Under the pieces are notes generated by a model. The model was not told the origin of the DNA, did not search any database, and saw only the letters and a list, made by a program, of their open reading frames with translations. A program made the position numbers and the translations under genes. Below, piece by piece: positions 63,245 through 64,000 of a DNA stretch of 64,000 nucleotides. The stretch's first letter is position 1. Each line of letters begins with the position of its first letter. The stretch covers positions 372,001-436,000 of the forward strand of contig NZ_JAHKSI010000001.1 in the NCBI RefSeq assembly GCF_019720915.1, written 5' to 3'. The stretch comes from Alkalihalobacillus sp. TS-13. Its GTDB lineage: Bacteria > Bacillota > Bacilli > Bacillales > Fictibacillaceae.

Positions 63245-64000
63245 ATGGACTTCAACATCATTCGTGTAGCAAGGGTCGTCATGAATGTGACAGACCTTGA
63301 TAAGGCAAAAGCCTTTTACGTTGATGCTCTTGGATTCGTAGAAACGGAACGTGATGATGAGCATCTTTACATGCGGGGATTGGAAGAACATGTCCACCAT
63401 AGTCTCGTCCTAAAAAAAGCGGATGGGCCAGGTGTTCAGGCGATGTCCTATAAAGTTATGGAAGATCGTGATCTAGATGCATTATTCAAGCTTTTTGAGT
63501 CAAAAGGCATGAAGCCGAAGTGGCTTGAACAAGGAGCGCAAAGAGCAGTTGGAAGAACGTTGAGGGTTCAGGACCCTTCTGGTTTGCCGCTTGAATTCTT
63601 TGCAGAAATGGAAGGTGTCGAACGTTTGCTTCAAAGGTTCGACCTATACCGGGGAGCACGGGTCCAGCGAATCGATCATGTCAATTGCATGGTCCAGGAT
63701 GTAGAAGCAGCGAAGAACTTCTACATCAATGAATTAGGGTTCCGATGTTCCGAATATACGGCAACAGATGATGATCGGGTTTGGGCTGCATGGCTGCATC
63801 GCAAGCCGACAGTTCATGACCATGCATTCATGAACGGAAAAGGTCCTAGACTACACCATGTTGGTTTCACGTTAAGTGATCCAATGAGCGTCATCCATTG
63901 CTGTGATATCTTGGCTTCAATGGGTTACGCACATGCGATTGAACGTGGACCTGGGCGCCATGGCCTATCCAATGCCTTCTTCTTATACCTGAGAGATCCA
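63245..64000 (+). CDS. hpaD: Homoprotocatechuate 2,3-dioxygenase (type I extradiol), 3' end cut by window
   Basis: 252 codons to the right edge, no stop. Two VOC modules: the first VARVVMNVTDLDKAKAFYVDAL, the second IDHVNCMVQDVEAAKNFYINELGF. Iron/manganese ligands are H145 (RIDHVN) and H204 or H205 (RLHHVGF); the third, a Glu, should lie beyond the window. It opens the ring of 3,4-dihydroxyphenylacetate. ATG at 63245 behind AAGGGGGAGG. Downstream hpaF/hpaH/hpaC-type genes are expected outside. Confidence 0.88.
   Translation, partial: MDFNIIRVARVVMNVTDLDKAKAFYVDALGFVETERDDEHLYMRGLEEHVHHSLVLKKADGPGVQAMSYKVMEDRDLDALFKLFESKGMKPKWLEQGAQRAVGRTLRVQDPSGLPLEFFAEMEGVERLLQRFDLYRGARVQRIDHVNCMVQDVEAAKNFYINELGFRCSEYTATDDDRVWAAWLHRKPTVHDHAFMNGKGPRLHHVGFTLSDPMSVIHCCDILASMGYAHAIERGPGRHGLSNAFFLYLRDP

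Overview
The window reads as chromosome of an endospore-forming Bacillaceae bacterium (Firmicutes, low-to-mid GC by eye). The support is an alpha/beta-type small acid-soluble spore protein, a GerA-type germinant receptor operon, an IDEAL-domain protein, a RsbR-like STAS protein, an app-type oligopeptide permease in the Bacillus gene order D-F-A-B-C, CsoR/CopA/CopZ copper efflux, FruR-FruK-FruA and a divergent citR/citA pair. Strong Shine-Dalgarno sites and frequent TTG/GTG starts also fit. I cannot name the species.

Layout. 1-3.6 kb: the end of an amidase, then small unrelated genes (TPR protein, arylamine N-acetyltransferase, SRPBCC protein, membrane protein, GNAT). 3.6-7.6 kb: fructose operon fruR-fruK-fruA. 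7.8-13.8 kb: SASP, a lone molybdopterin oxidoreductase, a broken VOC gene, citA/citR. 14-24 kb: an MFS exporter and the appDFABC operon with an S9 peptidase, a peptide uptake and digestion unit. 24-34 kb: HIT protein, a frameshifted methyltransferase, a RsbR-like protein, an M3 peptidase, deoD, a TetR-linked ABC-2 exporter, a TspO-like protein and a methyltransferase. 33.8-37.6 kb: GerA/B/C operon on the minus strand. 37.6-40.8 kb: CsoR-controlled copA/copZ. 41-57 kb: small hypothetical genes, a CPBP protease, a DMT transporter, a GGDEF-EAL protein, a GH15-like protein, a DUF819 transporter, a cupredoxin lipoprotein, an IDEAL protein, a HAD phosphatase and a NarL-type two-component system. 57.6-64 kb: a GntR regulator and a 4-hydroxyphenylacetate (homoprotocatechuate) degradation operon running off the right edge.

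Two kinds of non-coding structure stand out. (1) A dispersed element of about 270-440 bp with imperfect inverted ends (GCGAAATTCACTCCC at one end, CCCGCAGGAGTGTCGC at the other) is present as five long copies and three end fragments. One long copy sits inside the app operon between appA and appB, and one fragment abuts a gene that looks 5'-truncated. (2) Four intergenic arrays of degenerate tandem repeats share a 21-bp period but have unrelated unit sequences; all lie at or beyond gene ends. Their shared period with different sequence is the least explained signal here.

Three genes are visibly broken: a zinc-ribbon protein with an in-frame TGA, a VOC protein with a TAG and a frameshift at a G7 run, and a SAM methyltransferase with a one-base frameshift. 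Regulatory palindromes next to their likely regulators were found for CsoR, the TetR protein, CitR and the GntR protein. No rRNA, tRNA, CRISPR array, prophage or IS transposase was seen.
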